The notes under the pieces are model-generated. The model was not told the origin of the DNA, made no database searches, and was given only the letters and a program-made list of their open reading frames with translations. From IMG/VR virus record IMGVR_UViG_3300023184_000062, positions 1 through 64,000 of that record: DNA of 64,000 nt. The stretch is one strand, 5' to 3'. Source of the stretch: a virus. Below, piece by piece: positions 56,043-63,649 of this stretch; the first letter of the stretch is position 1, and every line of letters starts with the position of its first letter. A program made the position numbers and the translations under genes.

Positions 56043-57956
56043 ATGCTTTATTACAATCTTGGCCCATCAAGTGTTAACACAACTTATGCCCCATTAACAA
56101 TTCAACAAATTGTTGATAGGGCTACATTAGATTCGGAACAACTACATCATTTATATAATGTAGTATTGTACAAACTTTCAACTTCTGCAGGTAAGACAGT
56201 CATCTTGCCGGCCCCAATGGGTTCAGGCAAGTCACATACATTGTTTAATGCTACTATTTTTGGTGCAATACATGATGACCCTAAATTAAGACTTGTACTG
56301 ATTGTTAATCCAAGGGAAGAATTGGTATCAAATGTTTCAAGTAGTCTAGCAAAATTTGCTAACAAACAATTAGTTTGTGTGGACGGATCTGAAAAATATA
56401 TTGATGTTGACGACCAAGAACAATTTGCAGATAGATTGGATCTTCTAGCAAGAACTAGACCGCAAAAGCGTGACGATCCTGAGTCAGTAGTTATAGCATC
56501 GGTTAGCATTCAATGGCTTACTAATCATCATAAGCGTATATGTAAGCTATTTACATATGGATTAGTTATTTTTGATGAAGTGCATGTGGGATTAAAGATT
56601 GCGTCAAAGAATAGTATTTGGGATGATTCAGGTCGCTATCCTAGTAAGGCATTTAAACAAACATGGGTTCCCATGATGAATGAAATTGCCACTAGTGGTT
56701 GGAAATGTCTAGGTATTACAGCGACTCCAAGTGCAAGTCATCAAGGTCTTACTGCTGACGGATTGAAAATGTTTGAGTTGATATCTGATGTTATGCCAAA
56801 GCGTAGGGAAAAGAATTGCTTTCCCAAATTACATTGGTATGCTACATTAGAAGAAGTACTTGATGGTTGGAAAGAATTTTGGCTCAATCATATTAATGAT
56901 ACAGAAAAACTAATCAGCAGTATAGATACTGAAACTTGGGATAAAGCAAAAGAGATCGGTATCTATCCCAAGATGCCAATCTCAATGGTTAAAGCAGGTA
57001 GCATTATTGCTTCAAATAGTATTTCACTATTAGGAAATGATCAGGGCCTTTTTGGTAGAAGTACATTGAAGGATAACTTACACGATTACCATCGTGCGTT
57101 GGGAAAGCCAAACATGTTTGCAGTAAATTCTTCTGACTTCAAGTACTTTGAAAAACGAAAGAATTCAAACTATGGCATTACACACGGGTATCAGTTGTCT
57201 GATGTAATTTATGAATTTAATGATGATGCTAATGCATTGTATAGTGCTATCTTGCCAGTTATTAACACGGGTATTGTAGGTGTAAGTATCCCTAGATTGA
57301 CTACATTGGCATACTTGTCGGACCCTAAGAATCCCGGCGAGATTGTTGATTCGCAAATTCAAACATTGGGTAGACTTAATCGTTTCATTGTTAGTGGTAT
57401 GCGTTCACATGAAGAAATGCGTGACCAAATCAATTCACTTGATATTTCAGTATCTCAAAAAATTGCATTGTGTCAGTATATGGTTCATTTTTCTACAAAT
57501 CACATTTTTGCAATTGATACTGAATTGATGCACAATGCGGTGTTTGAATATGTTGAAGATACGTTTACACCTGATGAAGGGTTGGCTTATTATATCGGTG
57601 CGATGACTGCACATAGTCCAACTTTTAAAAAGCCACACATCAGTCTGGGATATAATCCCGGTTCACAGAATCAACAGTACAAAAAAGATTACTGTGAACA
57701 TTGCACACGGTTAGGTTTAGTAAATGAACACGGTGTTACTTATTGTAAAATTCTAGGACGCACTCTTGCTGAAGATATTGCAAAGCGTAAACTTTCTGAT
57801 GCAGAATTTGAAAAACATTGGAAAGATGCATTGAAGTTGGATCATATTAATAGTAGGCGCGATGACAATCGTCCTGAAAATCATTGCACTAGATGCGGCA
57901 TTAGTGATGCACTTAAAACATTAATCTGCCTTGATTATTTAACTAGTTACAAGTAA
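56043..57956 (+). CDS. SF2 helicase with C-terminal HNH-like domain
   Basis: 637 residues. Helicase motifs: I APMGSGKSH (about 57-65), II FDEVH (about 177-181), III GITATPS and VI QTLGRLNR. The C-terminus adds CEHC...C and LDHINSRRDDNRPENHCTRCG (about 600-620), which resembles an HNH nuclease core (DH...N...CxxC), though the last His is replaced. A helicase joined to an HNH domain suggests an enzyme that moves on and cuts DNA or RNA. The HNH call is moderate; a plain zinc finger is the alternative. Confidence 0.8.
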   Translation: MLYYNLGPSSVNTTYAPLTIQQIVDRATLDSEQLHHLYNVVLYKLSTSAGKTVILPAPMGSGKSHTLFNATIFGAIHDDPKLRLVLIVNPREELVSNVSSSLAKFANKQLVCVDGSEKYIDVDDQEQFADRLDLLARTRPQKRDDPESVVIASVSIQWLTNHHKRICKLFTYGLVIFDEVHVGLKIASKNSIWDDSGRYPSKAFKQTWVPMMNEIATSGWKCLGITATPSASHQGLTADGLKMFELISDVMPKRREKNCFPKLHWYATLEEVLDGWKEFWLNHINDTEKLISSIDTETWDKAKEIGIYPKMPISMVKAGSIIASNSISLLGNDQGLFGRSTLKDNLHDYHRALGKPNMFAVNSSDFKYFEKRKNSNYGITHGYQLSDVIYEFNDDANALYSAILPVINTGIVGVSIPRLTTLAYLSDPKNPGEIVDSQIQTLGRLNRFIVSGMRSHEEMRDQINSLDISVSQKIALCQYMVHFSTNHIFAIDTELMHNAVFEYVEDTFTPDEGLAYYIGAMTAHSPTFKKPHISLGYNPGSQNQQYKKDYCEHCTRLGLVNEHGVTYCKILGRTLAEDIAKRKLSDAEFEKHWKDALKLDHINSRRDDNRPENHCTRCGISDALKTLICLDYLTSYK

Positions 57957-57960
57957 TACA

Positions 57961-58185
57961 ATGGAAGACTTTCTTAAACGAAAATTAAATATAGGGGATA
58001 GTGTGATATTCATACCACCCTATAGTAAAACAATGACACTGGGCCGTGTCGTTGCTTTCAGTCCCAAAATGGTTCGTGTAGTGTATCACGGTTGGCGTAA
58101 TGAAGAACATGAATCTAGTCGCTATCCTAAAGAACTTGTCAGAGTAGACGGACCAGACCTAACTATGTATTTGCTCAAAAAATAA
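57961..58185 (+). CDS. Small SH3-like conserved phage protein
   Basis: 74 residues: LNIGDSVIFIPPYSKTMTLGRVVAF then MVRVVYHGWRNE and PKELVRV, the strand pattern of a small SH3/KOW-like barrel. Conserved in phages, function unknown. Its stop lies inside an AT-rich hairpin. Confidence 0.6.
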   Translation: MEDFLKRKLNIGDSVIFIPPYSKTMTLGRVVAFSPKMVRVVYHGWRNEEHESSRYPKELVRVDGPDLTMYLLKK

Positions 58186-58190
58186 GCAAA
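58170..58190 (+). terminator. AT-rich hairpin before a promoter
   Basis: TTTGCT pairs with AGCAAA over a nine-base A-rich loop; it overlaps the preceding stop and ends eight bases before a TTGACA. It is related to the hairpin at 40081-40103. Confidence 0.4.
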
Positions 58191-58197
58191 ATAAAGG

Positions 58198-58226
58198 TTG
58201 ACAATAAATCATTTTGGGTATATAAT
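58198..58226 (+). promoter_or_regulatory. Module-type promoter, leaderless gene
   Basis: TTGACA, spacer ending TTTTGGGTA, TATAAT, then only six bases to the ATG at 58233, with no SD and without the usual TTAGACAGTT leader. Confidence 0.8.
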
Positions 58227-58232
58227 ACATGT

Positions 58233-58457
58233 ATGCTTAAAAATGATACACTACAATGGGGCGGGGTTTTCTTTGTTATCGCAGGGCATTTGCTCAATGC
58301 GATGGGAAATATGGACCCTTACAATATAATTGCTTTTGCTTTTGGGACGATTTTCTTCCTAATTTGGGCGTTGCGTGTCCGCAACAACCCCCAAATTCTG
58401 GTGAATATTGTCTCAATCGCCATTTGTGCTAGTGGCTTATTCAGGGCCGCGACTTGA
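58233..58457 (+). CDS. Small three-span membrane protein
   Basis: 74 residues with three hydrophobic segments (GGVFFVIAGHLLNAMG; IIAFAFGTIFFLIWAL; ILVNIVSIAICASGLF). A phage inner-membrane protein of unknown function. It is read from a predicted leaderless transcript. Confidence 0.65.
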   Translation: MLKNDTLQWGGVFFVIAGHLLNAMGNMDPYNIIAFAFGTIFFLIWALRVRNNPQILVNIVSIAICASGLFRAAT

Positions 58458-58481
58458 CATTAAATGGTTTTGGGTATATAA
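58453..58481 (+). promoter_or_regulatory. Promoter of the repeated TTTGGGTATATAAT module
   Basis: TTGACA, 17-base spacer AAATGGTTTTGGGTA-type, TATAAT, then ACTTAGACAGTTAA and a CAGGAC SD. Confidence 0.85.
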
Positions 58482-58515
58482 TATAGACTTAGACAGTTAA
58501 GAACAGGACTAGAAA

Positions 58516-58788
58516 ATGCGTACAAAAACAGTGATTGAAGGCTTCAAAAATTCACAAAAATTCCGTGTGATTTTCAAGGGCGATGGCTCCGAGAACGACA
58601 TTGGAATGTATATGACGGTCAAGCAAATGACCGAGCAATTTGCTACAGTTAACGCCCGCGTATTGTGCTGGGATGCAGTACAACAGTTGGCAAACATGCG
58701 TTATTTTGCTAAGGTTGACGGAAAACCAGTGCCCTCCGGACTTGGAACTACGATTCGGGGCAAGCAAATTCAAGTGGACCTAGTATAA
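58516..58788 (+). CDS. Small hypothetical early-type protein
   Basis: 90 residues: basic N-terminus, FRVIFKGDGSENDIG and a MTEQFATVNARVLCWDAVQQL helix. No family is recognised. Its stop overlaps the next ATG (TAATG). Confidence 0.6.
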   Translation: MRTKTVIEGFKNSQKFRVIFKGDGSENDIGMYMTVKQMTEQFATVNARVLCWDAVQQLANMRYFAKVDGKPVPSGLGTTIRGKQIQVDLV

Positions 58789-59006
58789 TGTACAATTTAC
58801 TTTACATGGTTGTGGTAGCCCAGTCGCAAATGACATTTTTTCTGGGCAGTTACAATGATTTAAACAGTTGTCAGAATGCTATCCACGAAATTTACGCAAC
58901 CAGACTAAATTTACCTAATCAACGCAACCCTGATTTGGAGAAAATTATCCAAAAACAGATGGAATTAAACCGAGAATTTGTCTGTATTCCGGTGAAAAAA
59001 GGTTGA
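58788..59006 (+). CDS. Small, possibly exported, Cys-containing protein
   Basis: 72 residues: hydrophobic start (YNLLYMVVVAQS), FFLGSYNDLNSCQNAIHEI and a final FVCIPVKKG. Plan like the product at 33.5-33.7 kb (hydrophobic start, spaced Cys). Its 3' end overlaps the next -35 box. Confidence 0.5.
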   Translation: MYNLLYMVVVAQSQMTFFLGSYNDLNSCQNAIHEIYATRLNLPNQRNPDLEKIIQKQMELNREFVCIPVKKG

Positions 59007-59031
59007 CATTAAATGGGTTTGGGTATATAAT
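59003..59031 (+). promoter_or_regulatory. Promoter of the repeated TTTGGGTATATAAT module
   Basis: TTGACA, 17-base spacer, TATAAT, then TCTTAGACAGTTAATTAAAGGA before the next gene; nearly identical to 58453. Confidence 0.85.
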
Positions 59032-59064
59032 ACAATCTTAGACAGTTAATTAAAGGACAAGAAA

Positions 59065-59382
59065 ATGACAGATACAGAATTTGACACTAAATTTGACTAC
59101 TACGAGACCGTTCGTGAGGAACTAGGATTGAGTGCTATTTGGTCTATCTTTGAAGTAGAAAATCTCAGCGAACCCCATCCGTTCAAGGATGCAAAAATTG
59201 TTTCTTACAAGGTCTATCATGGTAAGGAATATCAGATTGAAATCAATGGTTCTACATGGGCCGCATTGTATGTTGCGGCTAATGCTGTTATTCGTGATAG
59301 CCGTGACTATCATGTTTTCATTGAAGCCTTCACCCCGAATGGTAAAAACCCTGAAATCCTAGAATTGCACACTGGTTCTTAA
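59065..59382 (+). CDS. Small hypothetical early-type protein
   Basis: 105 residues, acidic, alpha/beta (AIWSIFEVENLSEPHPF; YKVYHGKEYQIEINGSTWAAL; YHVFIEAFTPNG). No family is recognised. Confidence 0.6.
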   Translation: MTDTEFDTKFDYYETVREELGLSAIWSIFEVENLSEPHPFKDAKIVSYKVYHGKEYQIEINGSTWAALYVAANAVIRDSRDYHVFIEAFTPNGKNPEILELHTGS

Positions 59383-59385
59383 TAG

Positions 59386-59414
59386 TTGACAATAAATGGT
59401 TTTGGGTATATAAT
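59386..59414 (+). promoter_or_regulatory. Promoter of the repeated TTTGGGTATATAAT module
   Basis: TTGACA, 17-base spacer, TATAAT, then GTCTTAATCAGTTAATTACAGGAG; the same module with a small change in the leader. Confidence 0.85.
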
Positions 59415-59448
59415 AGAGTCTTAATCAGTTAATTACAGGAGTTTGAAA

Positions 59449-59877
59449 ATGGGTACACGTTCACGAATTGGTGTTATGCATGGTGACAAACTGAAAAGCG
59501 TTTACTGTCATTGGGATGGTTATCTGTCAAACAACGGCAAGATCCTGCAAGCACACTATGATAGTGCTAAGGCAAATCATCTGGTATCGCTAGGCGACTT
59601 GTCTAGCTTGGGTACTACTATTGGCGAAAAGCATGACTTTGATACTCGCACCGATTGTTGCACTTTCTACGGCCGTGATCGTGAGGAAACTGGTGTTGAC
59701 TTTACTGTGGATCAATCGTATGACGAGTTTTTGAGCAAGGATTATGATTACGAGTACTACTACATTATGAACGATGGTGTATGGTATGTTGGTGTTGCGT
59801 ATGAGGTTGACGGCATGGTGCCTGGACAACTGTATGTATTGGCTGAGCAATTGGCTAAGTTAACAGAGGAAGAATAA
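59449..59877 (+). CDS. Conserved phage protein
   Basis: 142 residues starting GTRSRIGVMHGDKLKSVYCHWDGYLSNNG, a strongly conserved N-terminus in many unrelated phages, then LGDLSSLG and an acidic C-terminal half. Function unknown. ATG after a CAGGAG SD; an in-frame TTG two codons earlier is less likely. Its stop overlaps the next start (TAATG). Confidence 0.7.
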   Translation: MGTRSRIGVMHGDKLKSVYCHWDGYLSNNGKILQAHYDSAKANHLVSLGDLSSLGTTIGEKHDFDTRTDCCTFYGRDREETGVDFTVDQSYDEFLSKDYDYEYYYIMNDGVWYVGVAYEVDGMVPGQLYVLAEQLAKLTEEE

Positions 59878-60083
59878 TGAACGAACGAATTAAACAACTG
59901 TTGATCCAATCAGAGGTCTTTAACAAAGACGGCACTGTACTGAAAGATGTGTGTGGATATGAATTGAATAAGTTCGCCGAGTTGATTGTGCAGAAATGTG
60001 CTGATATCGGTGAACGGTATGCTGACGGCAACTACGAAGTTCGTAATCAGATTATGGCACATTTTGGATTGGAAGAAGCATAA
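59877..60083 (+). CDS. Small protein of the AELIV-KC paralogue family
   Basis: 68 residues: RIKQLLIQSE, a LNKFAELIVQKCADIGERY helix and a final MAHFGLEEA. This is the clearest member of the four-copy family in the window (others at 31.2, 33.3 and 44.0 kb). Function unknown. TAATG overlaps at both ends. Confidence 0.7.
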   Translation: MNERIKQLLIQSEVFNKDGTVLKDVCGYELNKFAELIVQKCADIGERYADGNYEVRNQIMAHFGLEEA

Positions 60084-60424
60084 TGGAAGCTGTAGTAGAA
60101 ACAACAGTATGGTCGGGTGATGTTCAGCCCAATCATAAATATTTGCTTGATGGTACCAAAGTACTTGCGTATATCAAGCAGGGTTCTACTACGCCACTCT
60201 ATCTCAAAACTCCATTGACAATTGACAAGCGTGGTCGTAAGTTTGCCCCACTAAAAACAAATCCTTTCAAAAAGGTCAAAGAAAAGAGTACAATCGTCAA
60301 AGTGTCCGGTAGCAAGGGTCAGGTGTACTCTATTGACACAGAAGAAAAGTCATGCACTTGTCCTGGATATACATTCCGTGGCGCTTGCAAACATTTATCA
60401 GAGTTGACAACAAATGGTGTTTAG
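60083..60424 (+). CDS. SWIM zinc-finger protein
   Basis: 113 residues. The C-terminal part has VYSIDTEEKSCTCPGYTF-x-GACKHL, the CxC...CxH SWIM motif that binds zinc and often DNA or proteins. The N-terminal half is basic and unrecognised. The 3' end contains the -35 box for the next gene. Confidence 0.75.
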   Translation: MEAVVETTVWSGDVQPNHKYLLDGTKVLAYIKQGSTTPLYLKTPLTIDKRGRKFAPLKTNPFKKVKEKSTIVKVSGSKGQVYSIDTEEKSCTCPGYTFRGACKHLSELTTNGV

Positions 60425-60432
60425 TGTATTAT
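60404..60432 (+). promoter_or_regulatory. Sigma-70-like promoter
   Basis: TTGACA inside the SWIM gene, 17-base spacer beginning like the module (CAAATGGTGTTTAG), TATTAT. Confidence 0.6.
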
Positions 60433-60475
60433 AAGGGCTTAATCATTATTGATTAAGACTTTACAGGACCTATAT

Positions 60476-61057
60476 ATGACATACATTGCTACAAAACTTG
60501 ATTACATTCAATCACTGATTGATGAGGGAAATACTGTCGTTGTACAAAATCAAAGATACAACTGGGCAGGATCTGTGCATCGTGTGATTACTGAAAAAGA
60601 TAAAGATATGGGTGAGGGCTTCTTTATCTCTGAGTGGTGGCATAAACCTGCTAGGAAGCCTGGCAAGATTGGACCATACAGTAAAAAAGCAATTGATAAA
60701 TTGCATATCGTAAAACTTAGTGACAAGCATTATGAAGTTTATCATAGTGAAAAAGATTATCTAACTAAGCCACGCATTGAAAAGACTAGTAAATGGTATG
60801 ATGATTTGGAAGCAGATAAAAAACTTAATGCTTTCACATATTTTTATACATACACTCTTTCAAATCCCAATGAACGTCTAAAGAAGAATCGTGTTAGAAA
60901 TTCAGGCGTATCTATGTCAGGCCCAACTGAGCCAGACTTGAATGAAGTATTTGATAGAGTATCTAATTATACAAAACACTTAGGTGTAGTATCAAACTTG
61001 AAACTTGAGTGTGTGCGTACTTGGGAAGAAGAAAACACACATCAACTTGCGAGATAA
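60476..61057 (+). CDS. Hypothetical phage protein
   Basis: 193 residues, basic and Tyr/Lys-rich, with EGFFISEWWHKPARKPGKIG and a FTYFYTYTLSNPNERL segment. The ATG follows ACAGGACC; an upstream in-frame ATG lies in the leader. No family is recognised. Confidence 0.6.
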   Translation: MTYIATKLDYIQSLIDEGNTVVVQNQRYNWAGSVHRVITEKDKDMGEGFFISEWWHKPARKPGKIGPYSKKAIDKLHIVKLSDKHYEVYHSEKDYLTKPRIEKTSKWYDDLEADKKLNAFTYFYTYTLSNPNERLKKNRVRNSGVSMSGPTEPDLNEVFDRVSNYTKHLGVVSNLKLECVRTWEEENTHQLAR

Positions 61058-61063
61058 TCGGAA

Positions 61064-61092
61064 TTGACAATAAATCAAGTATAGTGTATACT
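61064..61092 (+). promoter_or_regulatory. Sigma-70 promoter
   Basis: TTGACA, 17-base spacer, TATACT, then TTAGGAG SD before the ATG at 61120. Confidence 0.75.
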
Positions 61093-61119
61093 ATTATTTT
61101 AATTACTTAGGAGTAGATT

Positions 61120-61488
61120 ATGAACGGATTTGATCGCATACTAGAATTGAAACAGAATGGCGCAACATTGATTTCTCGCTTTTCGGAATACTACGGGCTA
61201 GAGATTTTTGATGTTCATAACCCACATGATAAAAAGTATATGAGTGGGTTGATTATGGAACTGGATGAAGATGACTATCTACTAAATTCTATGGCAGTAG
61301 ATGAAACAGGTGTTCCAATGGAACTAAATATTACACACGAGGAAAACGAAAATATCCCCGTAGGTAAAAAAGCTAGTGTTGTAGGAACATCAATAAGTCA
61401 ATCAGATTTATTGGCATTACATCAAACTGGTCCAAACACATATGATGTTTATATAAATGATAAACAAATGAAAAAAGCATTAAAATGA
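61120..61488 (+). CDS. Hypothetical phage protein
   Basis: 122 residues, acidic, starting FDRILELKQNGATLISRFSEYYGLEIF with beta-type segments and a YDVYINDKQMKKALK end. It overlaps the phosphoesterase gene by four bases. Function unknown. Confidence 0.6.
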   Translation: MNGFDRILELKQNGATLISRFSEYYGLEIFDVHNPHDKKYMSGLIMELDEDDYLLNSMAVDETGVPMELNITHEENENIPVGKKASVVGTSISQSDLLALHQTGPNTYDVYINDKQMKKALK

Positions 61489-62327
61489 AAATAGCACTAT
61501 GTAGTGATTTACATTTAGAATTTATGGATATCAACATTCAAAATACAGAGAATGCTGATGTATTAATCTTGTCCGGCGATATTCTTGTAGCCGAGGACCT
61601 GCACAACCATCCTGAAGTGCATCCAATGGACCCAGTTAACATCCCTAACTTGGGTCGCAGACAATCAACTGCATTACGTTTCCGTGACTTTATGAAACGC
61701 TGTAGCTTTCAATTCCCGCATGTAGTAGTAATTGCAGGCAATCACGAATTCTATCATGGTAACTGGAAAGCCAGTATCCAGTACCTGCGTGATGAATATA
61801 GTAAGTTTCCAAACATCTATTTCCTTGAGCAAGAACTTAAGGTCATTAATGATGTGACATTTATTGGTGCAACATTGTGGACTGACTGTAACAAAGGTGA
61901 CCCTCTTACGCTTCATGCATTGGGTGATATGATGAATGACTTTAGAATCATTCGTAATGATGAACTTGGTTTTACTAAGTTACGTCCTGCTCATGCTATG
62001 CATCGCCATCACCGCACACTTGGTTATTTGAAAGCAGTATTGCCTGACTTGAAAGATAAGAAGGTTGTATTTGTTGGTCACCATGCACCTACCTTGAATA
62101 GCATACATGAAAAATATCGCAATGATCAATTGATGAATGGTGGTTATGCTAGTGACTTGAGCGAACTTATACTAGATAATCCACAGATTAAACTTTGGAC
62201 GCATGGTCACATGCATGATCCTTTTGACTACATGGTTGGTGAAACCCGCGTGGTTTGCAATCCTCGTGGTTATGCAGGACATGATGCACAAGCCGATGTG
62301 TTTGAAGTAAAGTTTTTGGACATCTAA
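61485..62327 (+). CDS. Calcineurin-like metallophosphoesterase
   Basis: 280 residues with all metal-binding motifs intact: CSDLHLEF (D8, H10), LSGDIL (D32), AGNHEFY (N86, H87), VGHHAPT (H199/H200) and THGHMHDP (H240, H242, H244). It should hydrolyse a phosphate ester or cyclic nucleotide; the substrate is not readable. The protein at 51.95-52.65 kb has the same fold plan without these ligands. Confidence 0.92.
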   Translation: MKIALCSDLHLEFMDINIQNTENADVLILSGDILVAEDLHNHPEVHPMDPVNIPNLGRRQSTALRFRDFMKRCSFQFPHVVVIAGNHEFYHGNWKASIQYLRDEYSKFPNIYFLEQELKVINDVTFIGATLWTDCNKGDPLTLHALGDMMNDFRIIRNDELGFTKLRPAHAMHRHHRTLGYLKAVLPDLKDKKVVFVGHHAPTLNSIHEKYRNDQLMNGGYASDLSELILDNPQIKLWTHGHMHDPFDYMVGETRVVCNPRGYAGHDAQADVFEVKFLDI

Positions 62328-62362
62328 GTATGTTGTCTGGGCAACAAAATGTCCAATATATG

Positions 62363-62391
62363 TTGCATTAACAACAGTATTATTGTATAAT
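62363..62391 (+). promoter_or_regulatory. Sigma-70-like promoter of the winged-helix gene
   Basis: TTGCAT, 17-base spacer, TATAAT. Confidence 0.65.
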
Positions 62392-62398
62392 TGTTCTA

Positions 62399-62414
62399 CA
62401 TCGTGCGAACGATG
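62399..62414 (+). promoter_or_regulatory. Small hairpin or palindrome in the leader
   Basis: CATCGT, loop GCGA, ACGATG, a GNRA-type tetraloop hairpin just downstream of the expected RNA start. It may stabilise the mRNA or act as an autoregulatory operator for the DNA-binding product. Confidence 0.45.
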
Positions 62415-62437
62415 AATCATTTAATAAGGAAAACAAA

Positions 62438-62695
62438 ATGACTTTAACTAAACAAGCCCGTGTCCTAGAGGCACTACAATCTGGTGAGCAACTTACCGCA
62501 AAACAAATCGCCGCACGTTTTGGCGTAAAGAACCCAACCGCTACTGTTAGCGACTTGCGTTTCGCTGGTTATGCAGTTTATGCAAACAAGCACACCGACA
62601 CCAAAGGTCGTACTTCTACTAAGTACCGTTTGGGTCGTCCAAGCCGTGAAATCGTAGCTGCTGGCTACAAAGCAATGGCTCTTGGTCTAGTCTAA
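62438..62695 (+). CDS. Winged-helix DNA-binding protein
   Basis: 85 residues: QARVLEALQSGEQLTAKQIAARFGVKNPTA forms a helix-turn-helix, followed by TVSDLRFAGYAVYANK (recognition helix and wing) and KYRLGRPSREIVAAGY. This is a conserved phage transcription-factor-like protein. Its codons are noticeably more GC-rich and optimised than its neighbours, suggesting high expression. It sits in a monocistronic unit with its own promoter and terminator. Confidence 0.75.
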   Translation: MTLTKQARVLEALQSGEQLTAKQIAARFGVKNPTATVSDLRFAGYAVYANKHTDTKGRTSTKYRLGRPSREIVAAGYKAMALGLV

Positions 62696-62715
62696 TCTCG
62701 GGATGAGATGAGCAG

Positions 62716-62743
62716 GAAAGGGTGCATTGCACCCTTTCTTTAC
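62716..62743 (+). terminator. Rho-independent terminator
   Basis: GAAAGGGTGCA pairs perfectly with TGCACCCTTTC around a single T, then TTTACTT. It is the strongest terminator in the window, although the loop must open some pairs. Confidence 0.8.
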
Positions 62744-62772
62744 TTGTAAAAAAATCAATTTTGTGTTATAAT
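62744..62772 (+). promoter_or_regulatory. Sigma-70-like promoter
   Basis: TTGTAA, 17-base spacer, TATAAT directly after the terminator; AAAGGAAA SD before the ATG at 62789. Confidence 0.65.
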
Positions 62773-62788
62773 TAACAAAGGAAATAAT

Positions 62789-63013
62789 ATGTATATTACA
62801 CTAACAAACGCAACACCCGCACACCGCGGAAACAAACTAGCAATTGATGGCAAACTAATTGCTACAATTCATAATTCAACTATTACCCGTGAAACAGGTG
62901 AAACTGAAAACGTTACATTCGTTTTTTGTCCACCGCATGGTACTTGGGAAGTTGTTGAATCATTGGAAGAAGTAGTTGCTGAACTTAACAATGATATTTG
63001 GAATCGTAAATGA
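62789..63013 (+). CDS. Small hypothetical phage protein
   Basis: 74 residues, beta-rich: YITLTNATPAHRGNKLAIDGKLIATIH, VTFVFCPPHGTWEV and an acidic helix. This plan recurs in phage small proteins. Overlaps the next gene by four bases. Function unknown. Confidence 0.6.
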   Translation: MYITLTNATPAHRGNKLAIDGKLIATIHNSTITRETGETENVTFVFCPPHGTWEVVESLEEVVAELNNDIWNRK

Positions 63014-63291
63014 ACGACCAAACTAGAGAAGTATTGCTAATCCTACAAGAGGAATGCGCTGAGGTAACACAAGCAATTAGCAAATGTTTTCGTTTTGGAC
63101 CTGATCAAATGAAGCCAGGCAAAGATAGAACAAACGTCAATATGCTTGAAGAAGAAATTGGCGATCTATACGCTATGGTTGAATTGCTTGTTGATTTAAA
63201 GATTGGGGTAACCCAAAACGGTATCAGTAAAGCAAAGAAACAGAAATTTGAAAAATTGAAACAATGGTCTAACTTGAAAATTAATAAATAA
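63010..63291 (+). CDS. MazG-like nucleotide pyrophosphohydrolase
   Basis: 93 residues with the all-alpha NTP pyrophosphatase signature: LQEECAEVTQAISK (E-x-x-E) and NMLEEEIGDLYAMVELLV (E-x-x-D). MazG-like enzymes split NTPs or (p)ppGpp-type nucleotides; phage copies are thought to adjust host nucleotide pools. Here it might also protect against misuse of modified nucleotides, though this is a guess. Confidence 0.85.
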   Translation: MNDQTREVLLILQEECAEVTQAISKCFRFGPDQMKPGKDRTNVNMLEEEIGDLYAMVELLVDLKIGVTQNGISKAKKQKFEKLKQWSNLKINK

Positions 63292-63295
63292 CATT

Positions 63296-63649
63296 ATGGA
63301 TTACTCTCTTACTTATTTCTTGGATCTTGTTTTTGCCTTCTTATTAGGAGCGTGGATAACTGATAAGATTATTTTTTACAAAATACGTAAAACATTAGAA
63401 GAAGCCGGAGTAGATTTTGAAGATGATGAAGAAGATAAAGTAGAAGTAATTAAAGTTAAGAAATGTTTTGTAGAGAAAATTAACGGATCATTATACCTTT
63501 ACGAACATACTACAAATAGCTTTATTGGTCAAGCTAAATCATTAGATGAACTTGCTATTCTTGCCAAGGATCAGGCCAGAGTTGTAGGGGTAAGTTATAA
63601 TGAAGAAGTACTTTGGTTTGTTGACGGGAAAGTTAGGACTACAATATGA
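63296..63649 (+). CDS. Membrane-anchored phage protein
   Basis: 117 residues: one N-terminal membrane helix (YFLDLVFAFLLGAWIT), an acidic linker (EDDEEDK) and a C-terminal domain with KKCFVEKINGSLYLYEHTTNSFIGQ. Conserved in phages, function unknown. Its stop overlaps the next ATG. Confidence 0.6.
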   Translation: MDYSLTYFLDLVFAFLLGAWITDKIIFYKIRKTLEEAGVDFEDDEEDKVEVIKVKKCFVEKINGSLYLYEHTTNSFIGQAKSLDELAILAKDQARVVGVSYNEEVLWFVDGKVRTTI

